Origin: Methylomicrobium sp. wino1
Lineage (GTDB): Bacteria > Pseudomonadota > Gammaproteobacteria > Methylococcales > Methylomonadaceae
Direction: 5' to 3'
DNA length: 64,000 nt
Assembly (NCBI RefSeq): GCF_003932755.1
Contig: NZ_CP024202.1
Coordinates: 248,001 to 312,000 of the forward strand
Shown here: piece by piece, positions 44,494 through 54,981 of the stretch
How the letters are laid out: each line of letters begins with the position of its first letter
Position numbering within the stretch: position 1 is the first letter of the stretch
Program-made: the position numbers and the translations under genes
Notes under the pieces: generated by a model
Database searches by the model: none
What the model saw: only the letters and a program-made list of their open reading frames with translations
What the model was told of the DNA's origin: nothing

Positions 44494-45471
44494 TCAGACA
44501 ATTCCGGCATGAATCAAGTCATGCATACTCAATGCACCGACCGGTTTGTGAAACTCATCATTAACAATCAAGGCATTGATTTTTTTTTGCTGCATGATCT
44601 GCATCGCTTCGGCAGCCAAAATATCGGCGTCGATCGCGGTAAAGTTTCGAGTCATTGCCTCACCGATACGCGTTCCATGCACATCGTGACTTTTTTCCAA
44701 GAATCGCCTCAAATCGCCATCGGTAAAGATGCCGACACTCTTGCCGAAGCGATCGACAATCACGGTCATGCCCATTTTTTTCTCGGTCATTTCCAACAAT
44801 GCTTCGGTAATCAAAGCCGTTTCCGGAACAATCGGAATTTCATCGCCGGTATGCATGATATCGCTGACCATCAACAACAAACGCCGTCCTAAACTCCCCC
44901 CTGGATGCGATAATGCAAAATCATCCCGGGTAAATCCTCTTGCCTCTAACAACGAAACCGCGAGAGCATCGCCCATCACCAACGCCGCGGTCGTACTGGA
45001 AGTCGGAGCCAACCCTAAAGGACAGGCCTCTTGCCGAACACTAACATCGATGTGCGCCGTGGCGAATTTCGCCAATGTGGATTCGCGGTTGCCGGTCATC
45101 GCAATCAACGGCACGCCTATGCGCTTGATGATCGGCAAAATAGTAATGACTTCTCCGGTTTCTCCCGAGTTCGACAGGGCCAAGACTATATCCTGAGACG
45201 TGATCATTCCCAGATCGCCATGACTGGCTTCACCGGGATGCACAAAGAAAGCCGGCGTCCCGGTACTCGCTAGAGTAGCGGCAATTTTACCGGCAATATG
45301 GCCGGATTTGCCCATGCCGGTCACAACGACTCGTCCTTTGCAATTAAACATTAAACGACAAGCCAAAATAAAATCGTCATCGATCCGTTCCGCCAAGGCG
45401 GTAATCGCATCGCCCTCGACCTGAATAACCGCCAAGGCCAGCTTTCGCAATTCGGGTTCGTGAATCATCAT
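44494..45471 (-). CDS. kdsD: Arabinose-5-phosphate isomerase KdsD
   Basis: Interconverts ribulose-5-P and arabinose-5-P, the KDO precursor. 325 residues: SIS domain (VVVTGMGKSGHIAGKIAATLASTGTPAFFVHPGEASHGD; ALSNSGETGEV) and two C-terminal CBS domains (MHTGDEIPIVPE...; MTRNFTAIDADILAAEAMQIM). First intact gene of the kdsDC-lptCAB-rpoN-hpf run. Confidence 0.95.
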   Translation of the reverse strand: MMIHEPELRKLALAVIQVEGDAITALAERIDDDFILACRLMFNCKGRVVVTGMGKSGHIAGKIAATLASTGTPAFFVHPGEASHGDLGMITSQDIVLALSNSGETGEVITILPIIKRIGVPLIAMTGNRESTLAKFATAHIDVSVRQEACPLGLAPTSSTTAALVMGDALAVSLLEARGFTRDDFALSHPGGSLGRRLLLMVSDIMHTGDEIPIVPETALITEALLEMTEKKMGMTVIVDRFGKSVGIFTDGDLRRFLEKSHDVHGTRIGEAMTRNFTAIDADILAAEAMQIMQQKKINALIVNDEFHKPVGALSMHDLIHAGIV

Positions 45472-45554
45472 ATTATGTGCTATAACCTACAATTGTACTT
45501 TTAAATACCAGCCAATGATAAGCGCTGTAGCTTGACAACAAAAACACCCTCTCC

Positions 45555-45752
45555 CATCAATAGATTCTGCCCGATTAGAAAAGCCCGAAACCAAAAACAA
45601 AAAGCACCAATGTCAATGCCAGCATTACCGGAAAGTCCCGAGACAGAACGCTCTCATTTTACAGACTCCGGGGCAATCAATCCCGGCAACGAATAGACTG
45701 CCAGCAAATTATACATATTCGAACCAATCACATTACCGACCGCCAAATAAAC
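45555..45752 (-). pseudogene. Decayed C-terminus of YrbG-type calcium/sodium antiporter
   Basis: Reverse-strand translation gives VYLAVGNVIGSNMYNLLAVYS, LPGLIAPESVK-stop, and in another frame SRDFPVMLALTLVLFVFGFG then LF-stop-SGRI. These are the last helices of the CaCA-family antiporter YrbG, broken by frameshift and stops; no upstream part is visible. In E. coli yrbG is exactly between mlaF and kdsD, where this remnant lies. The rest of 45472-46098 holds a short TTCCCTA tandem (about 45950-45985, four units) and no gene. Confidence 0.75.
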
Positions 45753-46098
45753 CTATTATGACACGATTAAGACACTGTTGTCCCTAGCATACCCACCTCT
45801 CTAAGCATAACCATAAAATATTCGCTACTCTAAATGTAGCTCATCGCTTATAAGAAAGCGGCGAACAGTAAGCAGGCAGCAGAGAATCGTTTACAGAAGC
45901 AGCTCATTCGAATGACCTACCGAGACTTTCGAAATCGCACTTTCCGTTCCCTATTCCCTATTCCCTATTCCCTATTCACTACTCACTGCTTACCGCTCAC
46001 TAATAAAAATACATCCAAATCCTGCAATTAGTTGACTTAACCTTCGCTTGTCAGCCAAAATACGCGGTTTAGATTTTCCAACAGAGTTATCATCAGGC

Positions 46099-47040
46099 AT
46101 GGATAACAGCGATATCTCGGCCGACAGTTTAATATCCGTCCGTAACCTTTCGTTCTCACGCGGCAACAGAAAAATATTCGATAATATTTCTCTCGATATC
46201 GCGCGCGGCAAAATTACCGCGATCATGGGCCCAAGCGGCACGGGAAAAACTACGCTGCTCAAACTGATTGGCGGACAACTTTTCCCGGAACAAGGCTCTA
46301 TCGTCGTCGACGGGCTCGATGTTCATCAATTGCGACGCAAGGAATTATTCAATTTACGCAAACGCATCGGCATGCTGTTTCAAAGCGGCGCATTATTAAC
46401 CGATATCAATGTCTACGACAATGTCGCGTTTCCGCTACGCGAACACACGCACCTAACCGAGTCGATGATCCGTACCTTGGTCTTAATGAAGCTCCAGGCC
46501 GTCGGTCTACGCGGTGCCCGAAACCTTATGCCGAACGAGCTGTCCGGCGGCATGGCTAGACGTGTGGCACTCGCCCGTGCGATCGCGTTAGACCCTATGA
46601 TGATTCTGTACGACGAACCGTTTACCGGACAAGATCCGATTTCGATGGGCTCAATCGTTCACTTGATCAAATCACTCAATACCACGTTAGGACTGACCAG
46701 CATTATCGTCTCTCACGATGTCGCGGAAACCTCGGCAATCGCGGACTATATCTATGTTATTTCCGACGGCAAAATCGCGGGGCAAGGCACCCCTAAGGAA
46801 ATCGCAGCATCGGAATCGGCATGGGTTCAGCAGTTTATGAACGGAAATCCGGACGGCCCCGTTCATTTCCATTATTCTGCAACCGATTACATCGAAGACC
46901 TGTTGGTTTCCTCCCATCCGCCGGCTCGAATCGCCGGCAAACAAGAAACCTTCAAAACAGACGAATCCTTGAAAGCTAAGGGATTGAAAAAAACGCCTTC
47001 CCGTAAGCGCGGACGTTCGCGCTATCGCCGCGAGGATTGA
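46099..47040 (+). CDS. mlaF: Phospholipid ABC transporter ATPase MlaF
   Basis: ATPase of the Mla pathway that keeps the outer membrane asymmetric. 313 residues: Walker A GPSGTGKTTLLK, signature LSGGMARRVALARAI, Walker B MILYDEPFTGQDP, H-loop VSHDVAE. The C-terminus is about 40 residues longer than usual and basic (KKTPSRKRGRSRYRRED). ATG at 46099 (MDNSDISADSL) is preferred over an upstream TTG at 46048. First gene of mlaFED-B. Confidence 0.94.
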   Translation: MDNSDISADSLISVRNLSFSRGNRKIFDNISLDIARGKITAIMGPSGTGKTTLLKLIGGQLFPEQGSIVVDGLDVHQLRRKELFNLRKRIGMLFQSGALLTDINVYDNVAFPLREHTHLTESMIRTLVLMKLQAVGLRGARNLMPNELSGGMARRVALARAIALDPMMILYDEPFTGQDPISMGSIVHLIKSLNTTLGLTSIIVSHDVAETSAIADYIYVISDGKIAGQGTPKEIAASESAWVQQFMNGNPDGPVHFHYSATDYIEDLLVSSHPPARIAGKQETFKTDESLKAKGLKKTPSRKRGRSRYRRED

Positions 47041-47041
47041 C

Positions 47042-47824
47042 ATGCTGCATTTTTTACAACAATTAGGCTCATCGACCCGCACCAGTTTCGCCAAACTCGG
47101 TCGAGCCACGTTCTTTCTCGGACACACGTTGACCGGTGTTGTCGATGTTGCAATAAGACCTAGATTGCTGCTTAACCAACTTCATTCAGTCGGTGTACTG
47201 ACCTTCTTGATCATAACGATATCCGGCTTGTTCGTCGGCATGGTCTTGGGGTTACAGGGTTACAATATACTGTCGGATTTCGGTTCGGAGGAAGCGCTTG
47301 GCATCATGGTCGCTGCATCACTGGTTAGAGAACTGGGACCTGTGGTTACCGCATTGCTGTTCGCCGGCCGCGCGGGCTCTGCACTGACTGCCGAAATCGG
47401 CCTAATGAAAGCGACCGAACAATTATCCGGCATGGAAATGATGGCAGTCGACCCGGTCAACCGCATCGTTTCGCCACGTTTTTTCGCAGGTTTCCTGTCA
47501 ATGCCCCTTTTGGCTGCGTTATTCAGCATGGTCGGCATCCTTGGCGGGCATATGGTTGGCGTCGGGTTGCTCGGCGTCGATGACGGCTCTTATTGGTCGC
47601 AAATGCAAGTGAATCTGGATTTTTATGACGATATCGTCAACGGTGTCATTAAAAGCATGGTCTTCGGCTTTGCCGTCACCTGGATCGCATTATTCGAAGG
47701 TTACGATGCCGTACCGACCGCGGAAGGCGTTAGCCGCGCGACGACCCGCACCGTGGTCAATTCCGCATTCGCCATACTCGGCCTGGACTTTATTTTAACC
47801 GCCATGATGTTTGGAGACATTTAG
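47042..47824 (+). CDS. mlaE: Phospholipid ABC transporter permease MlaE
   Basis: 260 residues, five or six hydrophobic helices, with the MlaE signature (GLFVGMVLGLQGYNIL; SLVRELGPVVTALLFAGRAGSALTAEIG; MKATEQLSGMEMMAVDP). Pairs with MlaF, MlaD and MlaB in the inner membrane. Confidence 0.95.
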   Translation: MLHFLQQLGSSTRTSFAKLGRATFFLGHTLTGVVDVAIRPRLLLNQLHSVGVLTFLIITISGLFVGMVLGLQGYNILSDFGSEEALGIMVAASLVRELGPVVTALLFAGRAGSALTAEIGLMKATEQLSGMEMMAVDPVNRIVSPRFFAGFLSMPLLAALFSMVGILGGHMVGVGLLGVDDGSYWSQMQVNLDFYDDIVNGVIKSMVFGFAVTWIALFEGYDAVPTAEGVSRATTRTVVNSAFAILGLDFILTAMMFGDI

Positions 47825-47825
47825 C

Positions 47826-48287
47826 ATGCAGCATACCCGCACCCAGGATACATTGGTCGGACTGTTCGTCGCGGCCGGTATCGTCGCCCTATTCTTTCTG
47901 TCCTTGCAAGTCAGTAATATTCGATCCTTCATGCCCGCGGATACCTATGTCATTACCGCGCGTTTTAGCAATTCAGGCGGCCTTAAAGTAAAATCACCGG
48001 TTTCGGTCGCGGGCGTTAGAATCGGTCGCGTTAGCAACATCTATATCGATAAAGAGACTTACGAATCGGTCATTGAAATGAGCATCGAATCGAAATACGA
48101 CACCTTACCCGAGGATACCTCGGCCACGATCTATACGGCCGGACTTTTAGGCGAACAATATATCAACCTCGATCCAGGCGGCTCTTTCGATTATCTAAAA
48201 AACGGCGGCCGAATCGAAATCACGCAATCCGCAATCGTACTGGAGGAAATAATAGGCCGATTCTTGTTCCAAAAAGCGGAAGAATAA
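47826..48287 (+). CDS. mlaD: Mla substrate-binding MCE protein MlaD
   Basis: 153 residues: N-terminal membrane helix (TLVGLFVAAGIVALFFLSL) and one MCE domain (YVITARFSNSGGLKVKSPVSVAGVRIGRV), forming the periplasmic lipid-binding ring. ATG at 47826 follows the mlaE stop and has GGAG upstream. mlaC, normally next, is absent. Confidence 0.93.
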   Translation: MQHTRTQDTLVGLFVAAGIVALFFLSLQVSNIRSFMPADTYVITARFSNSGGLKVKSPVSVAGVRIGRVSNIYIDKETYESVIEMSIESKYDTLPEDTSATIYTAGLLGEQYINLDPGGSFDYLKNGGRIEITQSAIVLEEIIGRFLFQKAEE

Positions 48288-48290
48288 ACG

Positions 48291-48605
48291 GTGAGCGCGA
48301 TTAATATCACCCAACAAAGTCCCGGCATATTTTCTGTAACAGGCGATCTAACCTTCGTCAGCATCGATAAAAAAACCGTCGAATCGTTAGCATTTTTAAA
48401 GTCGGCACAATCGGTAACCATCGATCTTGCGCAAGTGACTAATACCGACAGTGGCGGCTTGGCATTATTGATCGAGTGGATTAAATTCGCCCGCGACAAC
48501 CGGGTTGAACTTAAATTCCGAAACATCCCCGCACAACTTTTGACACTGGCAAAATTAAGTGGTCTGGAAAAAACCGAATACTTTGCCGCCGCCCAGCCTG
48601 AATAG
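48291..48605 (+). CDS. mlaB: STAS-domain protein MlaB
   Basis: 104 residues with the STAS fold (ITQQSPGIFSVTGDLTF; VTIDLAQVTNTDSGGLALLIEWIKFA), the cytoplasmic regulatory subunit of MlaFEDB. GTG start three bases after the mlaD stop. Directly followed by murA; no ibaG between them. Confidence 0.9.
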   Translation: MSAINITQQSPGIFSVTGDLTFVSIDKKTVESLAFLKSAQSVTIDLAQVTNTDSGGLALLIEWIKFARDNRVELKFRNIPAQLLTLAKLSGLEKTEYFAAAQPE

Positions 48606-49904
<1,299 letters not shown>

Positions 49905-49907
49905 CGC

Positions 49908-50185
49908 TCATGAAGGCTAGGCAATCGCCCCGTCAAATGAAAGTGCGAGCTGCGGTGAGTGCGGCCACTCGCCCGACAGGACGCCGTGAATACGTCCTTG
50001 TAGGCTCGACGGCGGCGACTGATTGCCATGGATGGCATGAATGCAGATTTTGCAGGAGCAAAAATCTGCCCTGCTGCCGACGCCTGTCGATCGAGCAACC
50101 GCACCCTCCTCGGAACCGGCATTATTTTTCATATCGAAAAACATTAGATAAGAAGTCCAAATCCACGAACTTTCACAGTAAGGTT
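49908..50185 (-). repeat. Family B MITE-like repeat, extended copy
   Basis: Reverse-oriented relative of 8917-9260, including inverted ends (ACTCGCCCGACAGGACG at 49967; CCTGTCGATCGAGCAACCG to about 50102), the GCAGATTTTGCAGGAGC palindrome, a single uninterrupted GTGAA (TTCAC) site, and ~75 bp of shared flank (CACGAACTTTCACAGTAAGG) that reaches the hisG ribosome binding site. The hisG promoter must lie in or beyond it. Confidence 0.85.
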
Positions 50186-50190
50186 TCAAC

Positions 50191-50817
50191 ATGTTAACAA
50201 TCGCCGTATCGAAAGGCCGAATCTACGAAGAAGCGCTGCCTTTGCTGGAAGAGGCCGGCATCCGCCCGGTCGACGACCCGAAAACCAGCCGCAAATTGAT
50301 TTTGCAAACCACCCGTGACGATGTGCAATTGGTCATCATCCGTGCCACCGATGTACCGACCTTCGTCGAATACGGCGCGGCCGACATGGGCATCGCCGGC
50401 AAGGACGTTTTGCTCGAACATGGAGCCGAAAGCCTTTACGAGCCATTGGATTTAAACATTGCAACTTGCCGACTGATGACAGCGGCCCATAAAGACGCGC
50501 CGGATATCACCCGCCGCGTGCGCGTTGCGACTAAGTATGTCAAAACCGCCAAGAAATATTTCGCGGAATTGGGCATACAAGCCGACATCATCAAACTTTA
50601 CGGCTCGATGGAGCTTGCGCCATTGGTCGGTCTCGCAGACTGCATCGTCGACCTGGTCGATACCGGCAATACCCTAAAAGCCAACGGACTCGAGCCGCGC
50701 GACTTGATCATGAACATCAGCTCGAGACTGGTCGTCAATAAAGCCGCAATGAAGATGAAACATCATGCCATCCAATCGCTGATCGACCAATTCGAAAAAA
50801 CTTTGACTAAGAGGTGA
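50191..50817 (+). CDS. hisG: ATP phosphoribosyltransferase catalytic subunit, short form
   Basis: First step of histidine synthesis. 208 residues ([56 protein letters not shown]), lacking the C-terminal regulatory domain, so it is the HisG-S type that needs HisZ, which is not in the window. Five bases before hisD. Confidence 0.95.
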   Translation: MLTIAVSKGRIYEEALPLLEEAGIRPVDDPKTSRKLILQTTRDDVQLVIIRATDVPTFVEYGAADMGIAGKDVLLEHGAESLYEPLDLNIATCRLMTAAHKDAPDITRRVRVATKYVKTAKKYFAELGIQADIIKLYGSMELAPLVGLADCIVDLVDTGNTLKANGLEPRDLIMNISSRLVVNKAAMKMKHHAIQSLIDQFEKTLTKR

Positions 50818-50821
50818 CTTC

Positions 50822-52129
50822 ATGATCGATTTTTCAATCAACCGTCTCAATACCGTCGACTCGGATTTCGAACGCCGCCTAAAATCCTTACTGGATTGGA
50901 ACGAACAAGACGACTTCGAGATTCAAAAGCAAGTCTTAGATATCATTGCCGCCGTCAAAAAGTCGGGCGATCAGGCCGTCATCGATTATACCAACCGCTT
51001 CGATCGACGCAGCATTCAGGCTGCGGACGATCTGGAAATCAGCAAAGAATCGCTAAAAACCGCTTGGGACAAACTGCCAAGTGCGCAAGCCGAAGCCCTC
51101 GATACCGCCGCACGGCGAATTCGCGCTTATGCCGAAAAACAAACCATGGCATCCTGGCAATTCAGCGAGGAAGACGGCACGATACTCGGCCAAAAAATCA
51201 CCCCGCTGGATCGAGTCGGTCTTTATGTTCCGGGCGGCAAAGCCGCTTATCCATCCTCGGTACTAATGAATGCAATACCAGCTAAAGTTGCCGGCGTTCC
51301 TGAATTAATCATGGTCGTGCCGACGCCTCAAGACGAATCCAATCAGCTAGTATTAGCGGCGGCTTACCTGGCCGGCGTCGACCGGGCTTTTTCAATAGGC
51401 GGCGCGCAAGCGGTCGCAGCGCTCGCATACGGCACCGAAACCGTCCCGGCCGTCTGCAAGATCGTCGGCCCGGGCAATATCTATGTTGCCACAGCGAAAA
51501 AAATGGTCTTCGGTCAAGTTGGCATCGACATGATTGCGGGACCGTCCGAGATATTAATCATTTGCGACGGCCATACGGACCCGGACTGGATTGCGATGGA
51601 CTTGTTTTCACAAGCCGAGCACGACGAAAATGCGCAATCGATCTTATTATCCGATAACGCCGATTATTTAGACGCCGTTGAGCGCAGCATCTTAAAATTA
51701 TTGCCCGACATGGAACGTGCCGAAGTCATTAAAGCCTCACTGTCCGGCCGTGGCGCACTCATCAAAACCACCGACCTCGATGAAGCCGCTGAAATCGCCA
51801 ATCGTATCGCACCGGAACATCTCGAACTGTCGGTCGCCGACCCGGACTCGCTGTGTGCGAAAATCCGCAATGCCGGCGCGATTTTCATGGGCCGCTATAC
51901 CGCAGAGGCCTTAGGAGATTATTGTGCGGGACCTAATCACGTGTTACCGACATCCGGCACGGCAAAGTTTTCATCGCCGCTCGGCGTCTACGACTTCCAA
52001 AAACGCTCGAGTCTAATCAATTGTTCGGTAATCGGCGCCGATACGCTAGGCAAAACCGCCTCGATTTTAGCTCGCGGAGAAAGCTTAACCGCGCATGCTC
52101 GATCGGCGGAATATAGAATCAAATCGTAA
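50822..52129 (+). CDS. hisD: Histidinol dehydrogenase
   Basis: Two-step NAD-dependent oxidation of histidinol to histidine. 435 residues: [13 protein letters not shown]-type [28 protein letters not shown] with the zinc-binding Gln/His, [20 protein letters not shown]. Downstream 148 bp before hisC show no gene. Confidence 0.96.
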   Translation: MIDFSINRLNTVDSDFERRLKSLLDWNEQDDFEIQKQVLDIIAAVKKSGDQAVIDYTNRFDRRSIQAADDLEISKESLKTAWDKLPSAQAEALDTAARRIRAYAEKQTMASWQFSEEDGTILGQKITPLDRVGLYVPGGKAAYPSSVLMNAIPAKVAGVPELIMVVPTPQDESNQLVLAAAYLAGVDRAFSIGGAQAVAALAYGTETVPAVCKIVGPGNIYVATAKKMVFGQVGIDMIAGPSEILIICDGHTDPDWIAMDLFSQAEHDENAQSILLSDNADYLDAVERSILKLLPDMERAEVIKASLSGRGALIKTTDLDEAAEIANRIAPEHLELSVADPDSLCAKIRNAGAIFMGRYTAEALGDYCAGPNHVLPTSGTAKFSSPLGVYDFQKRSSLINCSVIGADTLGKTASILARGESLTAHARSAEYRIKS

Positions 52130-52277
52130 CGGCTCGAAATTGTCACATGGATACTACGGATTCATTAGGCGCGCTTAAGAATCCGGGGCAATCCGTTAAA
52201 TCTGAGCTTCCATATTCCGCTATCGATTAACCAGCGACAAGCCCCAGCCTTCACCCTGAATACCGTTGACTCGACTC

Positions 52278-53375
52278 ATGCCACAATCCCATTTAATTAA
52301 CTCTATTTTCCGTAAAGAAGTGCTGGAACTTTCGGCCTATAAAGTCGCCGATGCCGGCGGACTGATCAAACTCGACGCAATGGAAAATCCTTATCGCTGG
52401 CCGAAACCGGTCATAAAAGAATGGCTCGACGTTATCAAAGAGGCCGAAATCAATCGCTACCCGGACCCCGAAGCACGAAGACTAAGCGCCACCCTGAAAA
52501 AACTTGATAGTATTCCCGGGGACTTTGAGATGCTGCTCGGCAATGGCTCGGACGAAATCATACAATTACTGCTGATGGCCTTGCCGACTCACGCAAAGGT
52601 ACTATCGCCATCGCCAGGCTTCGTGATGTATCGGCAACTGAGCCGATGCCTTGGCCTCGATTATATTGATATTCCACTACAACCCGGTGACTTCGACCTA
52701 GATTTGCCGGCCATGCTCGAGGCAATCGACAAACACCAGCCTTCGCTTATTTTTCTCGCCTACCCTAACAACCCCACCGGCAACCTATTTAGCGCAACCT
52801 CTATTAGAAAAATTATCGAAGCGGCCCCCGGACTGGTCGTTGTCGACGAAGCCTATGCGCCATTCACCGACCAAAGCTTTATCGACGTACTCGGCGAATA
52901 TAGTAACTTACTAGTGATGCGAACTCTCTCGAAACTCGGCTTGGCCGGACTTCGTCTGGGCTACATTGTTGGGGATGCCGCTATTATCGGTGAATTGAAT
53001 AAAATCAGATTGCCTTACAACATCAATACACTGACTCAAATAACGGCCGAATTCGCTTTAAACAACAGCGATTTATTCAAGCAACAAACCGCACAAATTC
53101 GAAGCGAAAGAAGCCGGGTATTGCATGAGCTACGTACAATCGAAGGCATCACTACCTACCCGAGCGAAGCTAATTTCATTTTATTTAGAACGCCGCCCGA
53201 TCAAGCCGTAGCGCTCTTCGAAATGCTTAAGACGAAAGGGATCTTAATCAAAAACCTGTCGCCTCAAGGCGGCTTACTACTGGATTGCCTTCGCGTTACA
53301 ATCGGCACGCCCGAGGAAAATGACGCCTTTTTACAAGCGTTATATTCAAGCTTCGAACGACTGAGAATTTCGTAA
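52278..53375 (+). CDS. hisC: Histidinol-phosphate aminotransferase
   Basis: PLP enzyme, 365 residues: LDAMENPYRWP, NRYPDPEARRL, LLGNGSDEIIQLLLMA, YPNNPTGNLF, the PLP-Lys motif TLSKLGLAGLRLGYIVG. ATG at 52278 chosen over a TTG at 52266. The next 1 kb lacks a gene; in Pseudomonas an algW protease gene sits about here. Confidence 0.95.
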   Translation: MPQSHLINSIFRKEVLELSAYKVADAGGLIKLDAMENPYRWPKPVIKEWLDVIKEAEINRYPDPEARRLSATLKKLDSIPGDFEMLLGNGSDEIIQLLLMALPTHAKVLSPSPGFVMYRQLSRCLGLDYIDIPLQPGDFDLDLPAMLEAIDKHQPSLIFLAYPNNPTGNLFSATSIRKIIEAAPGLVVVDEAYAPFTDQSFIDVLGEYSNLLVMRTLSKLGLAGLRLGYIVGDAAIIGELNKIRLPYNINTLTQITAEFALNNSDLFKQQTAQIRSERSRVLHELRTIEGITTYPSEANFILFRTPPDQAVALFEMLKTKGILIKNLSPQGGLLLDCLRVTIGTPEENDAFLQALYSSFERLRIS

Positions 53376-53572
53376 CAAATCACGTCCTGGAGCTATGGCT
53401 TGGCAGGACGGGGGCACCCCATATGCATCAAGCTAAGGATTTCGCTAAAATTAACTTACTGAAGCCAAAGTTTCATTTAAGGGCAAATTCATTCGCCTGG
53501 GCAATTAAAATCGCCCCTACATTGAATTTAGGGCGCTTCGAGGGCTTCGACATAAGCCGTGGGTGTCGAGCA

Positions 53573-53935
53573 TCAGTGGCTTTCCCCACCTAGCGATGGG
53601 GTGAGGGACGATGAAGGCGCCGCTCCCTTAGGAGGATGGCGGATACACTGTGGGAGCGATCCCCAGATCGCGATTTCGAGGCCGAAAATACCAAGTTACA
53701 ATAAATAGCATCGAGGTCACATAGACTAAAATATGCTGTTAACCAAGCTCCAGCTTCCCGACAATGAAGGAAGATTGAACGAGTGAGTCGTCGGGGCTGA
53801 TTAAGAAGGTGCGGAGATTGTGTCGGTCTCAGGAAGCTCTTGCCCTGAGCCCTTCGGCTGCGCTCAGGAGAGCCTTGCCTAAGGGGGAGCTTCCGGGGTA
53901 TCTTTCCCAAGTTGGAGCTTGGGAAAGAGCGTAAG
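53573..53935. repeat. Gene-free stretch with short dispersed repeats
   Basis: Contains CCCCACCTAGCGATGGGG (hairpin), GGGAGCGATCCCCAGATCGC, and blocks GGAAGCTCTTGCC, GGGGGAGCTTCCGG, CCAAGTTGGAGCTTGGG that recur at 8725-8775. No coding potential recognised in 53376-53940. Confidence 0.5.
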
Positions 53936-53940
53936 AGCGT

Positions 53941-54180
53941 GAATATGAAAAACAATGCCGGTTCCGAAGAGGGTACGGTTGCTCGACCGACAGGCGTCGG
54001 CGGCAGGGCAGATTTTTGCTCCTGCAAAATCTGCATTCATGCCATCCATGGCAATCAGTCGCCGCCGTCGAGCCTACAAGGACGTATTCACGGCGTCCTG
54101 TCGGACGAGTGACCGTACCCTAACCAAACCCCTCGCACTTTCATTTACTGGAGTGATGATAGCTTCTTCATGAACGCTAC
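53941..54180 (+). repeat. Family B MITE-like repeat, uninterrupted copy
   Basis: From ATATGAAAAACAATGCCGG to TTCATGAACGC. Inverted ends GGTACGGTTGCTCGACCG and CGGACGAGTGACCGTACC; a single TTCACGGCGTCCTG where other copies hold the family C palindrome. This is the cleanest reference copy. Confidence 0.85.
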
Positions 54181-54200
54181 TGTGAGAACACGCGAACCGA

Positions 54201-54278
54201 AGCGGGAGGAGTTGCTCGCGATCGACAGGCATACCCCGTACCCAAAATACGGCGAAATTTCTCAAACCGGGAATTGCT
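54201..54278 (-). repeat. Family E repeat, half copy, upstream of petA
   Basis: Shares CGACAGGCATACCCC, GGCGAAATTTCTCAAAC and GGGAATTGCTG with the copies at 57147 and 59850 but lacks the other end. A TATAAT at 54306-54311, 28 bp beyond its edge, is a candidate -10 for petA; no convincing -35. Confidence 0.7.
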
Positions 54279-54381
54279 GTTATAACTGCTTCAAATTCCG
54301 CTAACTATAATGGTATATTGCCATGTCGAAAACTATAAAAAACAAGTATACGAGGCTTAGCCTTTACCAGGAGTGCAATAA

Positions 54382-54981
54382 ATGAATATTGAAGGCGTCG
54401 ATAAATCCAAGCGCCAGTTTCTAACCTCGGCGCTAACCGTGGTCGGAGCTGTCGGTACCGGCTATATTGCGGTTCCCTTTCTCGCGCAAATGCAACCCAG
54501 CACAAAAGCTATGGCCGCGGGCGCACCGGTCACCGTCGATATCAGTAAAATGGAACCGGGACAGCTAATCCGTGTTGCTTGGCGCGGTAAACCGGTTTGG
54601 CTGCTTAACCGCACGCCGGAAGTGCTGGAAACACTGAAAACATTGGACGACCAACTCAGAGACCCTCAGTCTTCAGAATCCATACAACCGGTGTACACCA
54701 AAAACCCTACTCGCGCATTGAAGCCGGAAATTTTTGTTGCCGTCGGCTTATGCACGCATCTGGGCTGTTCGCCCACCTTCCGGCCTGAAATCGCACCGGC
54801 CGACTTGGGACCCGACTGGAAAGGCGGTTTTTTCTGCCCTTGCCACGGTTCTTGGTTCGATCTGGCCGGCCGGGTTTTTCGTGGCGTTCCGGCTCCGACC
54901 AACCTTGAAATTCCACCCTATCGCTATATTAGCGAAACTCAGATCATCATTGGCGAAGACACCGTGGAGACAAGCGCATGA
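54382..54981 (+). CDS. petA: Rieske iron-sulfur subunit of the cytochrome bc1 complex
   Basis: 199 residues: Tat-like start (KSKRQFLTSALTVVGAVGTGYIAVPFL), then the [2Fe-2S] ligand boxes CTHLGCSP and CPCHGSWFD (about 131-138 and 151-159). Transfers electrons from quinol to cytochrome c1. GGAG eight bases before the ATG. Overlaps petB by ATGA. Confidence 0.96.
   Translation: MNIEGVDKSKRQFLTSALTVVGAVGTGYIAVPFLAQMQPSTKAMAAGAPVTVDISKMEPGQLIRVAWRGKPVWLLNRTPEVLETLKTLDDQLRDPQSSESIQPVYTKNPTRALKPEIFVAVGLCTHLGCSPTFRPEIAPADLGPDWKGGFFCPCHGSWFDLAGRVFRGVPAPTNLEIPPYRYISETQIIIGEDTVETSA

Noticed and set aside
45760-46040. TTCCCTA tandem as a possible regulatory repeat or phase-variation tract
   Set aside because: Only about four units, no coding frame across it, and well upstream of mlaF; kept as a note only.
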